Source: Notospermus geniculatus | Lineage: Eukaryota; Nemertea; Pilidiophora; Heteronemertea; Lineidae | Assembly: GCA_002633025.1 (NCBI GenBank) | Contig: NMRB01000209.1 | Location: forward strand, 356,951 to 420,950 | Reading direction: 5' to 3' | DNA length: 64,000 nt | Part shown: positions 1-11,615 of the stretch, one piece after another | Layout: each line of letters opens with the position of its first letter | Numbering within the stretch: the first letter of the stretch is position 1 | Made by a program: the position numbers and the translations under genes | Notes under the pieces: generated by a model | Seen by the model: only the letters and a program-made list of their open reading frames with translations | Database searches by the model: none | What the model was told of the DNA's origin: nothing

Positions 1-596
1 TGGGCCAACGGTGTGTCGCGTCAAAGAATCGACCAAATCTGATTTTCAACTTTGCCACCAGGGGGCCAAAAAGCCGAATCACATAAACTGTGATTGTGCC
101 ATTAATACTGAACGGAATCTTCAAAATACATGCCCGTCGGACTTGCACCCGGGGCGACGGGGGACGTTCAATGCTGTGCTTGTTTTCATTCAAGAGATAC
201 AACAGTCGAACAAGGATCTGTACACTTCCGATTTCTCAAACATGATGTAACACCAGATTAACATTGAAACCATGCAACTCTCAGAGATGTTACACCAGAA
301 TTAACATTGAAGACATGCAACACTCAGAGATGTTACACCAGAATTAACACTGAAAACGGACGAATCCAGTATTCTATTCGACAAAATGCTTTTCTCCAGA
401 CCCCCCACTTTGGCTGGAGGCACCCAGATTGTGCCCCCTAAATATTTTTTTCCTGGCAGAAACCCTGGACAAGTCATGCTGCATTACATACACATGCACT
501 TATTTCCTTGTATGTTGAAGCGACATTGCTTATATTTTAGAAAAACATGCTTGATATTTCATGTATTTGTTGTAATTTCTAATTATGTTGTTTCAG
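1..596. other. SHC intron upstream of the first visible exon
   Basis: No coding exon could be supported here. The stretch ends in a pyrimidine tract and AG at 595-596, the acceptor of the first visible SHC exon. The N-terminal part of the PTB domain must lie to the left of the window. A short tandem repeat occupies 246-352. Confidence 0.6.
246..352. repeat. 43-bp tandem repeat, about 2.5 units
   Basis: Units beginning TGTAACACCAGA or TGTTACACCAGA start near 246, 288 and 331. They share the core TTAACATTGAA and CATGCAAC. This is a small imperfect minisatellite in a SHC intron. Confidence 0.7.
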
Positions 597-3500
597 AGAA
601 TCCATCCATCGGGTTTGTGATGCTGCTGGACTGAAAACTATGAACAAAAAGAGGAAGGTGAGTCAACAAATCAGTAGTGATTATGAACGCTTACTCTTCA
701 TGTTTCCCTCTGAAGATTCTCCAGCCAATTTTCTCATGGTTCATTTGTCCACTTGTAATTTAAAACTTCTTGTTCATGGCCTGCACTTGCTCGGATGACA
801 ACTGCCAACTTGGAATTGACTGGTGTCATGAATATGACAATGTTAAGCACTGTCATCAATAGAAAGACTGTTTCTGAAAATTTGGTGGTCATATGCCATA
901 ATTTGCAGGGCTCAAAGTTTACTTTTTTTCCTAGGAGACCTGTGCGCCTAAGCTTTTTATTTTAGGAGCACAGAGGCAGAGTACAATGTTTTTCCTTTAC
1001 CCCAAAATGCACGTAGCGTGGTAAACTGGCTTGATTCATTGACCAATCAATCTCTTTGTGTATGCACCCTGTAGAAAGATGCTTCATGTCTTTGTCACTG
1101 GTACATCCCATGATTGTTATTGATTCACCCTGTGGAAAATATTCCACATGATTATTGCTGACACCCTCTCCAGCTATTGACACACACTGCAGAAAAATCT
1201 TCCAAAAATGTACTGTTATTATTGATACACCCTGAACCAGGCAGTAGTGTCGCCGTCTGGTGCTAACTTGATGACTCATGCACACTCTGCTGCATACATT
1301 AGTGAAACATGTCCAGTTTTCCCGCCAAAAGATCGTCGACGACCAATGCGGCTATGAAGTGAGATATGTTATTTAAGTAAATATCTCCTTACTGGAAGAC
1401 ATCTAGCAAATAAATTTGATATGACTGGAAAGTGCATTATTTCTGCATTACAGCCAAATAGATTATACAGGAATTCAGCCAGGGGTTTGAGAGAAATGGA
1501 CTTGGAAACATAACAAGCTCTGTCAGATGAAAATGTTGAAGTCGGGACACTTGCAGCATTGGTATTTGACGATCTTCAGCTGGCGTATAAAGTTGCTCTG
1601 AGCTGAAACAATTTATTCGCAGTCAACTAAGGAAGGAATACACTCGCTCAGAGATGAAGTAGTCGCAAAATGAAAGAAGAAGACGATCGCGCACGTGCGA
1701 CTAGGAAAGATTCTTAGGGCGCATCTACGAATTTATGATCGCAAATGCGACCAATTTGGTCGCAACTTTGAGCCCTGATTTGGATTGGAAGGAGACAAGA
1801 AGGTTTCCTGTATCTTGCATCTTACAATAAGTACCAGTACATGTATCTGTATCTGACCTCATTTTTGATATCCGATTTAAAGTAAGATCCATTTATTCCG
1901 CGAATTCTCCCAGTCTCCCGAAATAGCAGCCAATGGGGAAGAGCGTTACATCGGCCCGTTAAAAATCATAGGTCAGTTGTATTCGGGGTTGGTTTTATGC
2001 CAGGACTTCGCTACAAGCTAGCTTCTGATTGGCCGATTTGACGACAGAAAATCTGTCGGTGGTTCCCCGCCGAAAAGGCACGGAATGTGACAGGGTCAGA
2101 AGAGCTGCGACGTAGGAGATGGGTCTGAATGACCCTGTTTCGAGAGGATGGGATTTCCCAGGTGGTCTGTCTGATTTGTGCAATAGGCTCAATTTCCATA
2201 GCTCAGCGAGAGCAAGCAAGTGCTGGAGAGAAGAGCTGTCATTGATTTCGAAGTTCCTTATCATCGATGAAATTAGCCTTAAGTTGAAAAATAGATTAAA
2301 TTGACTGGCATATGTTTTGTTGCAGGTAATCGCCGATCATCAAATGTGTGGAATCTCATTCGCTTCTGGTGGCGATGCTGTGAGTAAATTTTAGTGTGTT
2401 ATGTGATCAATACGAATATTGTACTCCAGGGCTCCCACTGGACCCCTCAAAAATAGGAGTTTTAAGGGTCCCACATCAATTTTCAAGGGTCCCAAATGTA
2501 TTGGTGAACCAAATTTCCAAATTTAAGGTCGCTCTTTGTTTGGGGGGGGGGGGGGAGACNTCAGGGTTATCTTGAGCCCTGCTCCTCAGCATTTGTAATT
2601 GACAGATGATTTATGTCACCTCATAGTTACACATTTGACCCTTTTGCTAGGAAAAAGCACGTTTCTTATTTTGTAACCAAAATATTATTCCATCTTCGGC
2701 AAAAAATACTTGAATAATTCTTAATCTTTTTGACAGGACACAATGGACTTTGTGGCATATGTTGCCAAGGATGCCATCAATGGTCGGGCTTGTCATGTTC
2801 TTGAATGTGGAGGTGGGCTGGCACAAGATGTCATCACAACAATTGGGCAAGCATTTGAGTTGAGATTCAAGGAATTTCTAAGTGCGCAGCCCAAACCTTT
2901 GCATATTCCAGACAGGTAAGAAAGTACATTTTACTGCTCTTTTGGCATACCGGTAATATTTGCCAGTTTCTTGTACTTTTAAAATGAACCACAAAGCTAG
3001 AATGTAGTCTTAATGTTAGACAAGGCAAGGGGATGCTATGTCTTGTGTGTTTAAATTGAAATAGGCTTTATGATAGTCCTATGGTTGAGGCTGCTTTGGT
3101 AAAAGTAACGTTGATCCATAAAAGATTTCCAGGTATATGTGTGAACTTGGAATTTTGTCAGGGATTTTTTCTGAACTAGGCAATACCCGTTCAGTGGGGA
3201 ACTGCTAAATTCATGTGAGCACTTGGGGACATAATGACATCATATCTGTTCGAGTGGCGTAATGATGTCATTTCGTCACATGCCGTTGCTGACGCGACGG
3301 AAATCTCGATGATGTCATTATGTCAAAAGGCGTAAACAGCATTGTTAATGTTATTTTCGTTAATATCTTGATATGTCGTATCAAAATTTGCGCTTCGTAA
3401 GGAGACTTCCGAGGTCCGTCTGCATGTGTACACCAAGTTTGGGGGCGATCCGTTCGTCAGTCTTGGAGAAAATCGCAAACAAACGAAAAAAAAAATCTTC

Positions 3501-6500
3501 TCAAATTTTAGTACGATATCTTGTTTCAGGATAGATGATGGTTTCCAGAGGGATGAATCTGCATGGGGTGATGACCCCGAGTATTACAACGACCGCCCTG
3601 GCGCTGTTCCTCCTATTCCTCCATTGCCACAATATCCAGGTGCATTCGGCGTAAGTTTAAAATACTTTTCAACTACACTATACAACAAGAGGCCCATGGG
3701 CCTTGCGCTCAGCTGACTATGGTCAGCTGAGCTAAAAATGTAGTTGGAATTGAACTGCGGTCTGAGTTAGGCACTAACAAGCAGTAATGTCAGGCAGCAG
3801 GGCCCATATTCATAAAACTTTGCTAGCTTAGTTGGTTGCTAGTTGTGTACATTGGCCTATACAAACTAGGCACTTTAGCAGGCAACTAAGCCTAGCAAGG
3901 TTTTATGAATATGGGCCCAGGTCACCAGAGCTACTCTGGAAAACCTGCCTTTGTTTATGAGATTTTCCTACTCAGTCACATGTGTCAAATGAGTAAGTTT
4001 ATTTCTAAACTGTTGGTACATGTAACAATGTGGAAAAAGAGCATCAGATTTGTAGCTTGAAAATTTTCACTTCAGGGTCAGGATGTGAACTACACAGCAG
4101 TACCTGATGATATGTTCAGGAATGGTAGTGATGGTAAGCATATGGTCTCATACATTCCAAAATGAATTTAGGTCTATGAATATCCTATGGTTGTTCACAT
4201 ATATGTGACCTTCCACAGCAAAACCAGGCGCATGTCACTCAGAAGGTGAGCCTCAACAAACTAAGATGACACCAGGAGAGAATGGAAGAAATAGATCGTT
4301 TCAGATTTCACAATAGACAGATTAGACAATATTGAAAGTGACAAACGTTTGGTTTCAACCTGCCGAGCTGAGAGCGACATGTGCCTGGTTTTGCTGTGGA
4401 GGGTCACATATGGTGTTTATTAAGATTCAAATTGATGCAAATTATTCTTCGTTTATATCACCACTACATTACATCTCGAATCACCAGAAATTTCACTTGT
4501 GGTAATAGAAAAAAATCAACACTGCCTTTCTGTATATGTTCCATTCATTAACATCTTCGCACCTTGCCTCTGACACTTGTAGTACATGTGTGAGACGCAC
4601 ATATAGCACATGCTATGGTGATATGTAGTCACTTGAGTGTGCCGTGCATGTCAGTATCACACATAACTGACAATGTAACCAGGGATACTGTAGGACCGGT
4701 ATTTTTAGCGTCCATTTAAGTTAGCGATAGGCCAGACTCCGAGATTACGCGTCCATTTAACTTCGGGATTGGGTGGCCAATGTAACTGCTTCCTAGAAAA
4801 GATCAACTTTCATCTTCCCAGTTACTAAGTGCCCTTGTAATAATATCCTGTTTGACCTACTGCCCGACAGAGTTCTTGCATCGTTTTTGTTTTATTTAGG
4901 CCCTAGTCAAGTGTTCCCTGCAGGTGGCTGATTCATGTTTCTTTCGTAACCAGGAACTGCAGGGTTCTCCACAGGGTTTGAAACAGACCAGGCGCTGGTG
5001 ATGTCACACAGTAATACTGATGATATCGGAAGCCACTGCCGCACACGCGTCCTCAGCGGGGGGCCTCGCCCAGAAAAATTCGAAATCTAGAAGCCCTGAA
5101 ATGCGATTTCCCAGCATTTCGGAACACAAATCTAGCTCCTCTCAGTGCTTGCAAAACCTCAGTGTTATTTAAAGTGAATAATTTTGACCGGGCGGCGTTT
5201 TTTTTGGACTGGGTGGCGGATTTTTAGACCGGGTGCTGAGATCAATCCTGCGTTTTAGAACGGGCGCCGTGACCGTTCTGTTACACTAGTGGAGAACCCT
5301 GAACTGTTATGACATGTTGGATAAATTTTAGCGTCCTTTTAATTACGCGAATGACAGGCCAGATGCAAAAAAAGTAGTAAAATAAATGGCACGTGAACAA
5401 TTAGGGTTGTACAGTAGTCTGTGTTCAGGCGTGTCTGTGAACACGATGGGCGAAATATACAATGTATAAAAGGTGTTTATCCTTTATGAGGTTTAAACCG
5501 TGGCTTCACAGAGGCAGTGAATGAAAAAAAAAATAAATGAAGTCAATCATAAACTAATAGTTTATGATGGTATGCATGTTTCAGGTACAAAGGAAAGACA
5601 CAGGAGTACAAAGCTTAGTGCACAGCAAAATGGTGTTGGGTCTCACTGGCATTGTAATGGCCTAGCTCGTGATGCTTTTAATATGAGTATGTAGTGTTCA
5701 CAAAATCTGGTAGTCAAATGCAGTGTGAGAGTTTCGAAGTGGGATGCCTCATATGACATGAGTGAGTGTGGGAAAATGGGCACAAACTGTAGGTGGTACC
5801 TGTTACAATGTTGTCTTTCTCAATGACCAACCTCCCTTTTTGAGAGAGATTCCCCGGCCATGCAGGGGTAGTTATCCTCAGTCTTGGGATTCTATTGGCA
5901 TCTCCCTGGTGACCCTTCGCTTAGCCAGTATGTCTGTCTGGACTAAAATGTTTGTTTTGCATTGGATAGTCCTTCCATTTATAATTGGAACTCGCAAATT
6001 TCAAGTGATTCTTTCTGTTAAAACATTGTGTTGACGAGCCCTGATAGCCCAGTTGCAGATCCCGGGGTTGAATCAAGCCTTGACCTGGGCTATATGGTAT
6101 TAATCATCCCTTCACGTCCGTCACATGGGTCCGTGTACCTTGTGCCTTTACAAGGACTAAGTATAAGACCCATCCAACTGACACACATAATAGCTTGAGG
6201 TGGTGTCTTCCATATTGCCTGAAATTCTTTCTGTTAAAACATTGTGTTGACGAGCCCTGATAGCCCAGTTGCAGATCCCGGGGTTGAATCAAGCCTTGAC
6301 CTGGGCTATATGGTAATAATCATCCCTTCACGTCCGTCACATGGGTCGGTGAGCTGTGGTCCCGTGTACCTTGTGCCTTTACAAGGACTAAGTATAAGAC
6401 CCATCCAAGTGAGGAACATAGTAGCTTGAGGTGGTCTTTTCCATATTTCCCCAGGCCAATTATGCTGTGGCTTTGGCCCTGATGGAAAAATCTGATCCAA

Positions 6501-9500
6501 TTCAAAGGCAATACGCTCTGTTTCCTTGAACACTGAAGTCACCTTTGATGCACATTTCAACAGTTGCATCGGCCACCTTTATTTGTTGGTGTACCTCAGT
6601 TTGTGCCCGTTTGGGAGCTGCCAGTTCAGTCTCCTGAGAAGTGAATTCAGGGTATGGAGTTGTATTAAGCCCCACATATAATGTCGGTCACTCACACATC
6701 ACTGCATGTTACATGTATGCACTATGTTAGTGTACGTGTATGCCCCCTGCCAGTGCCAGTGGCAGGAGACAAAATTCATGACTTCCTACATGTAAATCTA
6801 TGATCGAATATTCAGTAGCACTCCGCCACAAAAACACACTGCATGCTTTTGAACCATTTCCTGGCATGTATTTCTTCTGTCTTCACTTATTTCTGCCGTT
6901 GTTTTTCCTGGATATTTTGGTGAACTGGCCTCTCTTGATTGTTGTGTTATGGTGCCGGAATTACCACATCATGTCCCATTACCCCCTCCTGAACGTTAAC
7001 AGTACTTTCCTGTCTGACTCATCTTGTCCAAACAAGGCCATCGACTGTGTCTTTAGCCTTGTCCCAATCATGTCATCTTTTGCGTTAACTCATAAATTAT
7101 AAATGAATCTGACCCCTACTTGACACCACCTCCGAGCCAATCAGAACTCGTGAAACAAATCGCCGTTTGGCACTGTCTCTTCTCTTCCCGCACACATTTG
7201 TAACACGGATTTTGATTGGCATGTCGATTAGCCTTCGCACACCGATGATTGGCTGAGGTGCTGAGCTCCTCAGAAGCGGGAAATATGATGGATTCAAACC
7301 AGGCTAGATGGGCGTCAGGCCATATAGGCCTAGACTGGTGAGAATCAGATGGTCTGACTAGAACCACACTGAAAAAATATCGTTAAATCTCTCTCTTCAT
7401 ACTTGAGTTTGCTTCACTAAGGTGATTTTGCCCCATTTTTAGTCGATCCCAAATCTACACCCATCCTGCCACAGCAGAGGTTTTTACCTCGCTCCTCTCC
7501 GTTTACTCATACAAACTTTGTGCGAGTGTATGAAGAGGAGCGAGACCAAAGCCCTGCTATGGGAGGATGATCTGCACCCAACCAGCAGGTCATTAGTTTT
7601 GTTATCAAGACCTCAAAAAGAGGCTCATGCATTTCCAATGAAATTATTTATAGTATTATTGTAACGTTCGAAGCATTTTAGAATGTATGATACAAATGCT
7701 GAAAGACAACGAGTGATAGTTTAATGTTATTTATCATCCATCTTGTTTCAGATGTATTCAATGGACAGTTACCGCCAGCTTCCCAAGCCCCACCCCCTTT
7801 GCCGCCAATGAACCCACCTAAAAGACATACATTAGAACCAACTCATGAAGAGTGGTATCATGGACCTATGTCGAGGAAGCAGGTACAAGAATAGCACAGA
7901 ATGAACTAGAAAGAGTGACGTCATTTCCCTATTGGGATTTACCTTGAAGGATTTTACCCTTTCACCCTTTCAAATTTTTATTATAGGTGTACATGTATCT
8001 AATGAAGATACATAACATTTTGTAACATCATATGTGACCCGGCACAGCAAAATGAGTCGGAAGTCGCACAGAAGAAGACCGAAGGTGGAACCAGACAGCA
8101 ACCACAGAAATCGACCAAGTCAAATTTCACAATGGGCAATCAGCGAACCGTTGGTGTCACCTTGGACATGTTAGGTCTTCTTATGTGTGCATTCCGACTC
8201 ATTTTGTCGTGCCGGGTCACATATGGGTATTCATTCAAAAGCTGTGAGTGATGGGTGGGCGACTAAAGCTATTATTCCTCTCCAGTGAAGTCAATCTGGG
8301 TCATCTATTGACTGCTTTACCTCACTTTCCAGGCTGAAGTTCTGCTTAAACAGAATGGTGACTTCCTGGTGCGAGAGAGCACCAGCAGTAAGGGCCAGTA
8401 TGTGTTGAGTGGAATACAGAACGGTAAAGTCAAGCACCTTTTACTGGTCGACCCGGATGGCGTGGTAAGTTGAATGATTCATCGTGCATTGTCCTATGTG
8501 GTTGACATAGCAGACAATTGCTTGGATAAGTTATTCTGCCATCTCACTAAAAATGTGGGAATGGCCTGAATTTCTGCAGTTCAATCACTTTCATGTTCGC
8601 TGGGACTTATTTGTGTCAAGTGGTGTCTGATGGCACTTGACTTGCAGTCATGACCAACTAAGACTGGTGAGAATCAGATGGTCTGACTAGAACCACACTG
8701 AAAAAATATCGTTAAATCTCTCTCTTCATACTTGAGTTTGCTTCACTAAGGCCATGCCGAATTAATTCTATGTTTCGTGTCCCACCGTCACCTAAAATTG
8801 GTGCGCGCGCGCTCCAAACACAACACAAACTTCATTTTTAACACGGGCTGAAACACGAATCAATACAGTACATGTCACACAGATTGATATCCTGGGGGGA
8901 TTTTGAATGGATTTAAGATGAAAAATTGAGGCATCCTGACCATGAAACAAGAGCTCTATCTGTTGGAACTTTGTTTTAATCTGTCAGCATCCTGGTTTTG
9001 TGACCACGGATAGGAACTACAGCTTTCTCAGGAGGTATTTTAACACTTATTGGGCCTATTTTTTACCGATAGTTGTGTTGGGAATCTTGAGAATCTCGGA
9101 AAATGGATGCGCAATGCATTTCTATTAGCAGACAACAGTCAGAAATAGGTGCGCGCGCGGGACGCGAAACATAGAATTAATTACGCACGGCCTAAGGTGA
9201 TTTTGCCCCATTTTTAGTCGATCCCAAATCTACACCCATCCTCCCACAGCAGGGGTTTTTACCTCGCTCCTCTCCATTTACTCATACAAACATTGTGCGA
9301 GTGTATGAAGAGGAGCGAGAACAAAGCCCTGCTATGGGAGGATGATCTGCACCCAACCAGCAGGTCATTAGTTTTGTTATCAAGACCTCAAAAAGAGGCT
9401 TTCGGAATAAATCTACGTTACGACCGAATTGTCTCATTAACAGTATTTATTATGCCATACTCGTGTCCCACGTCGAGTCCGTACACAGTATCAAATTGGT

Positions 9501-11615
9501 AGCCTTTGGGCCTACATATACAATGGTTACAAAGATCAAGTCATATAAGATAAACAACTCGCGCACAACACAAGTGATGACGTAATTTCGGCACGAAATT
9601 ACGTAGCAGATGTAACGAAAAGTAACAACCAGATGAGACAATTCGGCTAACTACAATCATGCATTTCCAATGAAATTATTTATAGTATTGTAACATTCGA
9701 AGCATTTTAGAATGTATGATACAAATGCTGAAAGACAACGAGTGATAGTTTAATGTTATTTATCATCCATCTTGTTTCAGATGTATTCAATGGACAGTTA
9801 CCGCCAGCTTCCCAGGCCCCACCCCCTTTGCCGCCAATGAACCCACCTAAAAGACATACATTAGAACCAACTCATGAAGAGTGGTATCATGGACCTATGT
9901 CGAGGAAGCAGGTACAAGAATAGCACAGTTCAATGAACTAGAACGAGTGACGTCATTTCCCTATTGGGATTTACCTTGAAGGATTTTACCCTTTCACTGT
10001 TCGACTAAAGCTGGATGAAATTTTTTTTTCAACATTGCTCTCATACAGCTCCAAAATGGTACCCATGGTGACACCCTTTTGGGTAACAGTTTTCAAGATC
10101 CTGAATTTGGACCTTTTGGCATGTTTGGGGGATCAAGAGTGTGTCAAAAGGGTGTCATCATGGGTATCATTAGCTCACCCGTGAGCTTTAGTTGTGGGTC
10201 AGCGTCCGTCGTCGTCGTCCGTTAGCAGGGCATGTTTCGTAACCGCTGGGGCTATTGATCTGAAACTTGGTACATATATAGCCCTAGGTCAAATGACCTA
10301 TGACACCAAGTTTCGGTCCGATTCGATTCTTGGCTTGGCCACCAGATGGCCAAAACCAAAAACACAAAACGTGCAATGACTCCTGAACTAATGACTGGAT
10401 CTTCTCCAAATTTTTATTATAGGTGTACATGTATCTAACATGTCTAATGAAGATACATAACATTTTGTAACATCATATGGGTATTCGTCCAAAAGCTGTG
10501 AGTGATGGTTGGGTGACAAAAGCTGTTATTCCTATCCAGTCAATCTGGGTCATCTATTGACTGCTTTACCTCATTTTCCAGGCTGAAGTTCTGCTTAAAC
10601 AGAATGGTGACTTCCTGGTGCGGGAAAGCACCAGCAGTAAGGGCCAGTATGTGTTGAGTGGAATACAGAATGGTAAAGTCAAGCACCTTTTACTGGTCGA
10701 CCCGGATGGCGTGGTAAGTTGAATGATTCATCGTGCATTGTCCTGTGTGGTTGACATAGCAGACAATTGCTTGGATAAGTTATTCTGCCATCTCATTAAA
10801 AATGTGGGAATGGCCTGAATTTCTGCAGTTCAATCACTTTCATGTTCGCTGGGACTTATTTGTGTCAAGTGTGTCTGATGGCACTTGACTTGCAGTCATG
10901 ACCAACTAATAAAGTTCTTGTTCCTGANGCCTGTGGCTGTATTTGACGCCTGTTCTTGTGTGTTCTGGTGTAGAGAACGGTGTTCTGGAATGAGTTGAAC
11001 AGTCGAGAACCCGTTCAGGAACGTGTTCCTGTTCCCAAATCTCACACCACCTCAGTCGGTGGTGCGAGTGGGAACAGTCGAGAACAAAGATGGCGAACAC
11101 TGGTGGCAATTTTATACAGATGTTTTGTCAGATCATAGTGTAATTACGGGTATTTGAGATTTAGGGTCAAGCAGAAATGACATGAATGACATATCCTAAT
11201 TCTTAACTGAATAATTTTGAAGTATTCTTGAAAAAATGGGCGTTTTTAGGCTGCGGTATGGACGCCGGAAGTAAAACCATAGTAACAGGCACTTTATCTG
11301 TTCGAGACTCGAGAACACATTCCTGTGTTCTTGGCCTGTTCGGGTACAGTTGAGAAGAGTCAGTCGAAAACAGCCCATATTGCTATATTGCGGCACCTTT
11401 TGTTTCAATACTGACACAAAATCGATGAGCTGTGAACAATCTTCGTCAGTTCCATCTTAAAAGTATAAATTCCCTGTTTTCAGGTTCGAACTAAAGATCG
11501 CATATTCGACAGCGTGGCTCATCTCATCTCATTTCATCAGGACAATAACATCCCAATTATGTCCCAAGACAGCGAGCTGATTCTTTTGAATCCCGTTGGA
11601 AACTCCCATTGCTGA
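597..11615 (+). CDS. shc: SHC-type phosphotyrosine adaptor (3' part of gene)
   Basis: SHC proteins couple activated receptor tyrosine kinases to Grb2/Ras in the cytoplasm. Exons with GT-AG borders: 597-657 ([11 protein letters not shown]), 2326-2379 ([18 protein letters not shown]), 2737-2915 ([19 protein letters not shown] to LHIPDR), 3530-3650 (CH1, with EYYND), 4076-4133 (GQDVNYTAV), then duplicated SH2 exons 7752-7882/9781-9911 and 8333-8464/10582-10713, and the final exon 11484-11615, ending in NSHC and TGA at 11613-11615. The first exons match the PTB core ([24 protein letters not shown]). The tandem YY of YYND is the Grb2 site of vertebrate SHC (Y239/Y240 in SHC1). No later YxN motif like vertebrate Y317 is seen. 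The SH2 has WYHGPMSR and FLVRES, whose Arg binds phosphate. The N-terminal PTB half is outside the window, and one PTB exon between 657 and 2326 was not resolved. A possible polyA signal AATAAA lies at 12383. Confidence 0.92.
658..2325. other. SHC intron(s); a missing PTB exon should lie here
   Basis: Other SHC proteins have about 30-40 residues between the segments encoded at 597-657 and 2326-2379. No exon with a good acceptor and donor in phase 0 was found. Two reading frames at 700-880 resemble the expected strand (STCNLKLL near 750; NLELTGV...LST near 815), but they are in different frames and lack proper splice sites. The stretch 906-1777 is a transposon. Confidence 0.45.
906..1777. mobile_element. 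CAGGG-ended inverted-repeat element, 0.87 kb
   Basis: Left end CAGGGCTCAAAGTT, right end AACTTTGAGCCCTG, a 14-bp perfect terminal inverted repeat. The flanks share ATTTG, a likely target duplication. No transposase is visible, so it is non-autonomous. Confidence 0.75.
2427..2581. mobile_element. Short CAGGGCTC...GAGCCCTG element
   Basis: Terminal repeats CAGGGCTC and GAGCCCTG enclose about 155 bp with repeated AAGGGTCCCA-type words. It lies in the intron just after the ISFASGGD exon. A poly-G run with one N (2560) inside is poorly sequenced. Confidence 0.55.
3800..3918. mobile_element. GGGCCC hairpin element, 119 bp
   Basis: GGGCCCATATTCATAAAAC at the left pairs with its complement ending ATGAATATGGGCCC at the right. 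The element is a nearly continuous hairpin, and its inner parts (TTAGTTGG...CAACTAA, GCTAG...CTAGC) also pair. A relative lies at 41478-41596. Confidence 0.8.
4204..4408. mobile_element. TGACC...GGTCA inverted-repeat element
   Basis: Left arm TGACCTTCCACAGCAAAACC, with continuation to CAGGCGCATGTC, is matched by a right arm reading GACATGTGCCTGG and ending TGTGGAGGGTCA. The flanks are ATATG and CATATG. The element at 8033-8221 has the same ends. Confidence 0.75.
4960..5301. mobile_element. CAGGGTTCTCCAC element
   Basis: Termini CAGGGTTCTCCAC and GTGGAGAACCCTG form a perfect 13-bp inverted repeat. The interior carries a GC-rich module (AAATGCGATTTCCCAGCATTTC, GAAGCCCTG, GGGGCCTCGCCC) also present at 52269-52623 and, diverged, at 21048-21330, 37530-37768 and 49480-49570. 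Confidence 0.75.
6008..6450. repeat. 216-bp tandem duplication
   Basis: Units 6008-6223 and about 6224-6450 are nearly identical from ATTCTTTCTGTTAAAACATT onwards. Each contains TAGCCCAGTTG followed by GGGGTTGAATC, faintly like tRNA A and B boxes but too closely spaced. A decayed SINE is possible. The second unit has an extra block reading GTGAGCTGTGGTC. Confidence 0.7.
7332..8660. repeat. SHC tandem unit 1 (SH2 exon pair, first copy)
   Basis: It starts AGACTGGTGAGAATCAG and ends CATGACCAACTA. It contains exons 7752-7882 (VFNGQLPP...GPMSRKQ) and 8333-8464 (AEVLLKQNG...DPDGV), both with intact splice sites. The same unit recurs at 8661-10908. Coding differences between the units are few, and all those seen are synonymous (for example CAA/CAG, CGA GAG/CGG GAA, AAC/AAT). 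This copy alone has the TGACC element at 8033-8221. Confidence 0.9.
8033..8221. mobile_element. TGACCCGGC element, empty in tandem unit 2
   Basis: Arms TGACCCGGCACAGCAAAATG and CATTTTGTCGTGCCGGGTCA. Unit 2 reads ATCATATGGG straight through at the matching place, so the filled site is CATATG-element-CATATG, a 6-bp duplication. Confidence 0.8.
8750..9192. mobile_element. GGCC-ended MITE with TAA target duplication
   Basis: Ends GGCCATGCCGAATTAATTC and GAATTAATTACGCACGGCC, flanked by TAA at 8747-8749 and 9193-9195. Tandem unit 1 shows the empty site CACTAAGGTG. TIR plus TWA duplication is typical of PIF/Harbinger. It has no transposase. Confidence 0.85.
9401..9657. mobile_element. Insertion specific to tandem unit 2
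   Basis: About 257 bp are absent from the matching place in unit 1 (GAGGCT/CATGC). CCGAATTGTCTCAT near the left end is inverted at the right end as ATGAGACAATTCGG, so it is probably another non-autonomous DNA element. Confidence 0.65.
10171..10436. repeat. AGCTCACCCGTGAGC family repeat
   Basis: It opens with the palindrome AGCTCACCCGTGAGCT, then GTCAGCGTCCGTCGTCGTC, GCAGGGCATGTTTCGTAACC and GGCCACCAGATGGCC. Related copies lie at 57455-57740 (+) and about 58735-59000 (-). It is part of the insertion that enlarges SHC tandem unit 2. Confidence 0.7.
10714..11483. other. Last SHC intron
   Basis: It lies between the second AEVLLKQ exon and the terminal SH2 exon. It contains GTTC/GAAC-rich sequence (repeated GAGAAC and GTTCTGG words, about 10915-11345) with a single N at 10928. 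No gene is seen. Confidence 0.6.

Larger units (their letters stand above)
4134..7751. other. Large SHC intron filled with repeats
   Basis: It runs from the donor after GQDVNYTAV to the first copy of the VFNGQLPP exon. It holds inverted-repeat elements at 4204-4408 and 4960-5301 and a 216-bp tandem duplication at 6008-6450. No further exon is supported. Stop-free frames at 5762-6034 and 6800-7102 show no recognised domain or splice context. Confidence 0.6.
8661..10908. repeat. SHC tandem unit 2 (SH2 exon pair, second copy)
   Basis: It contains exons 9781-9911 and 10582-10713, which encode the same protein as unit 1. It is longer than unit 1 because of insertions at 8750-9192, 9401-9657 and about 10010-10430. 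Exon 9781-9911 needs one leftover base upstream, as exon 7752-7882 does, so it cannot follow exon 8333-8464 in frame. Confidence 0.9.

Noticed and set aside
700-880. Fragments resembling the missing SHC PTB strand ([15 protein letters not shown]...LST)
   Set aside because: They are in two frames, have no in-phase acceptor or consensus donor, and only one can be real. Kept as a finding, not as an exon.
11196-11417. 73-codon minus-strand frame in the last SHC intron
   Set aside because: No domain, no splice partners, GTTC/GAAC-rich low-complexity surroundings.
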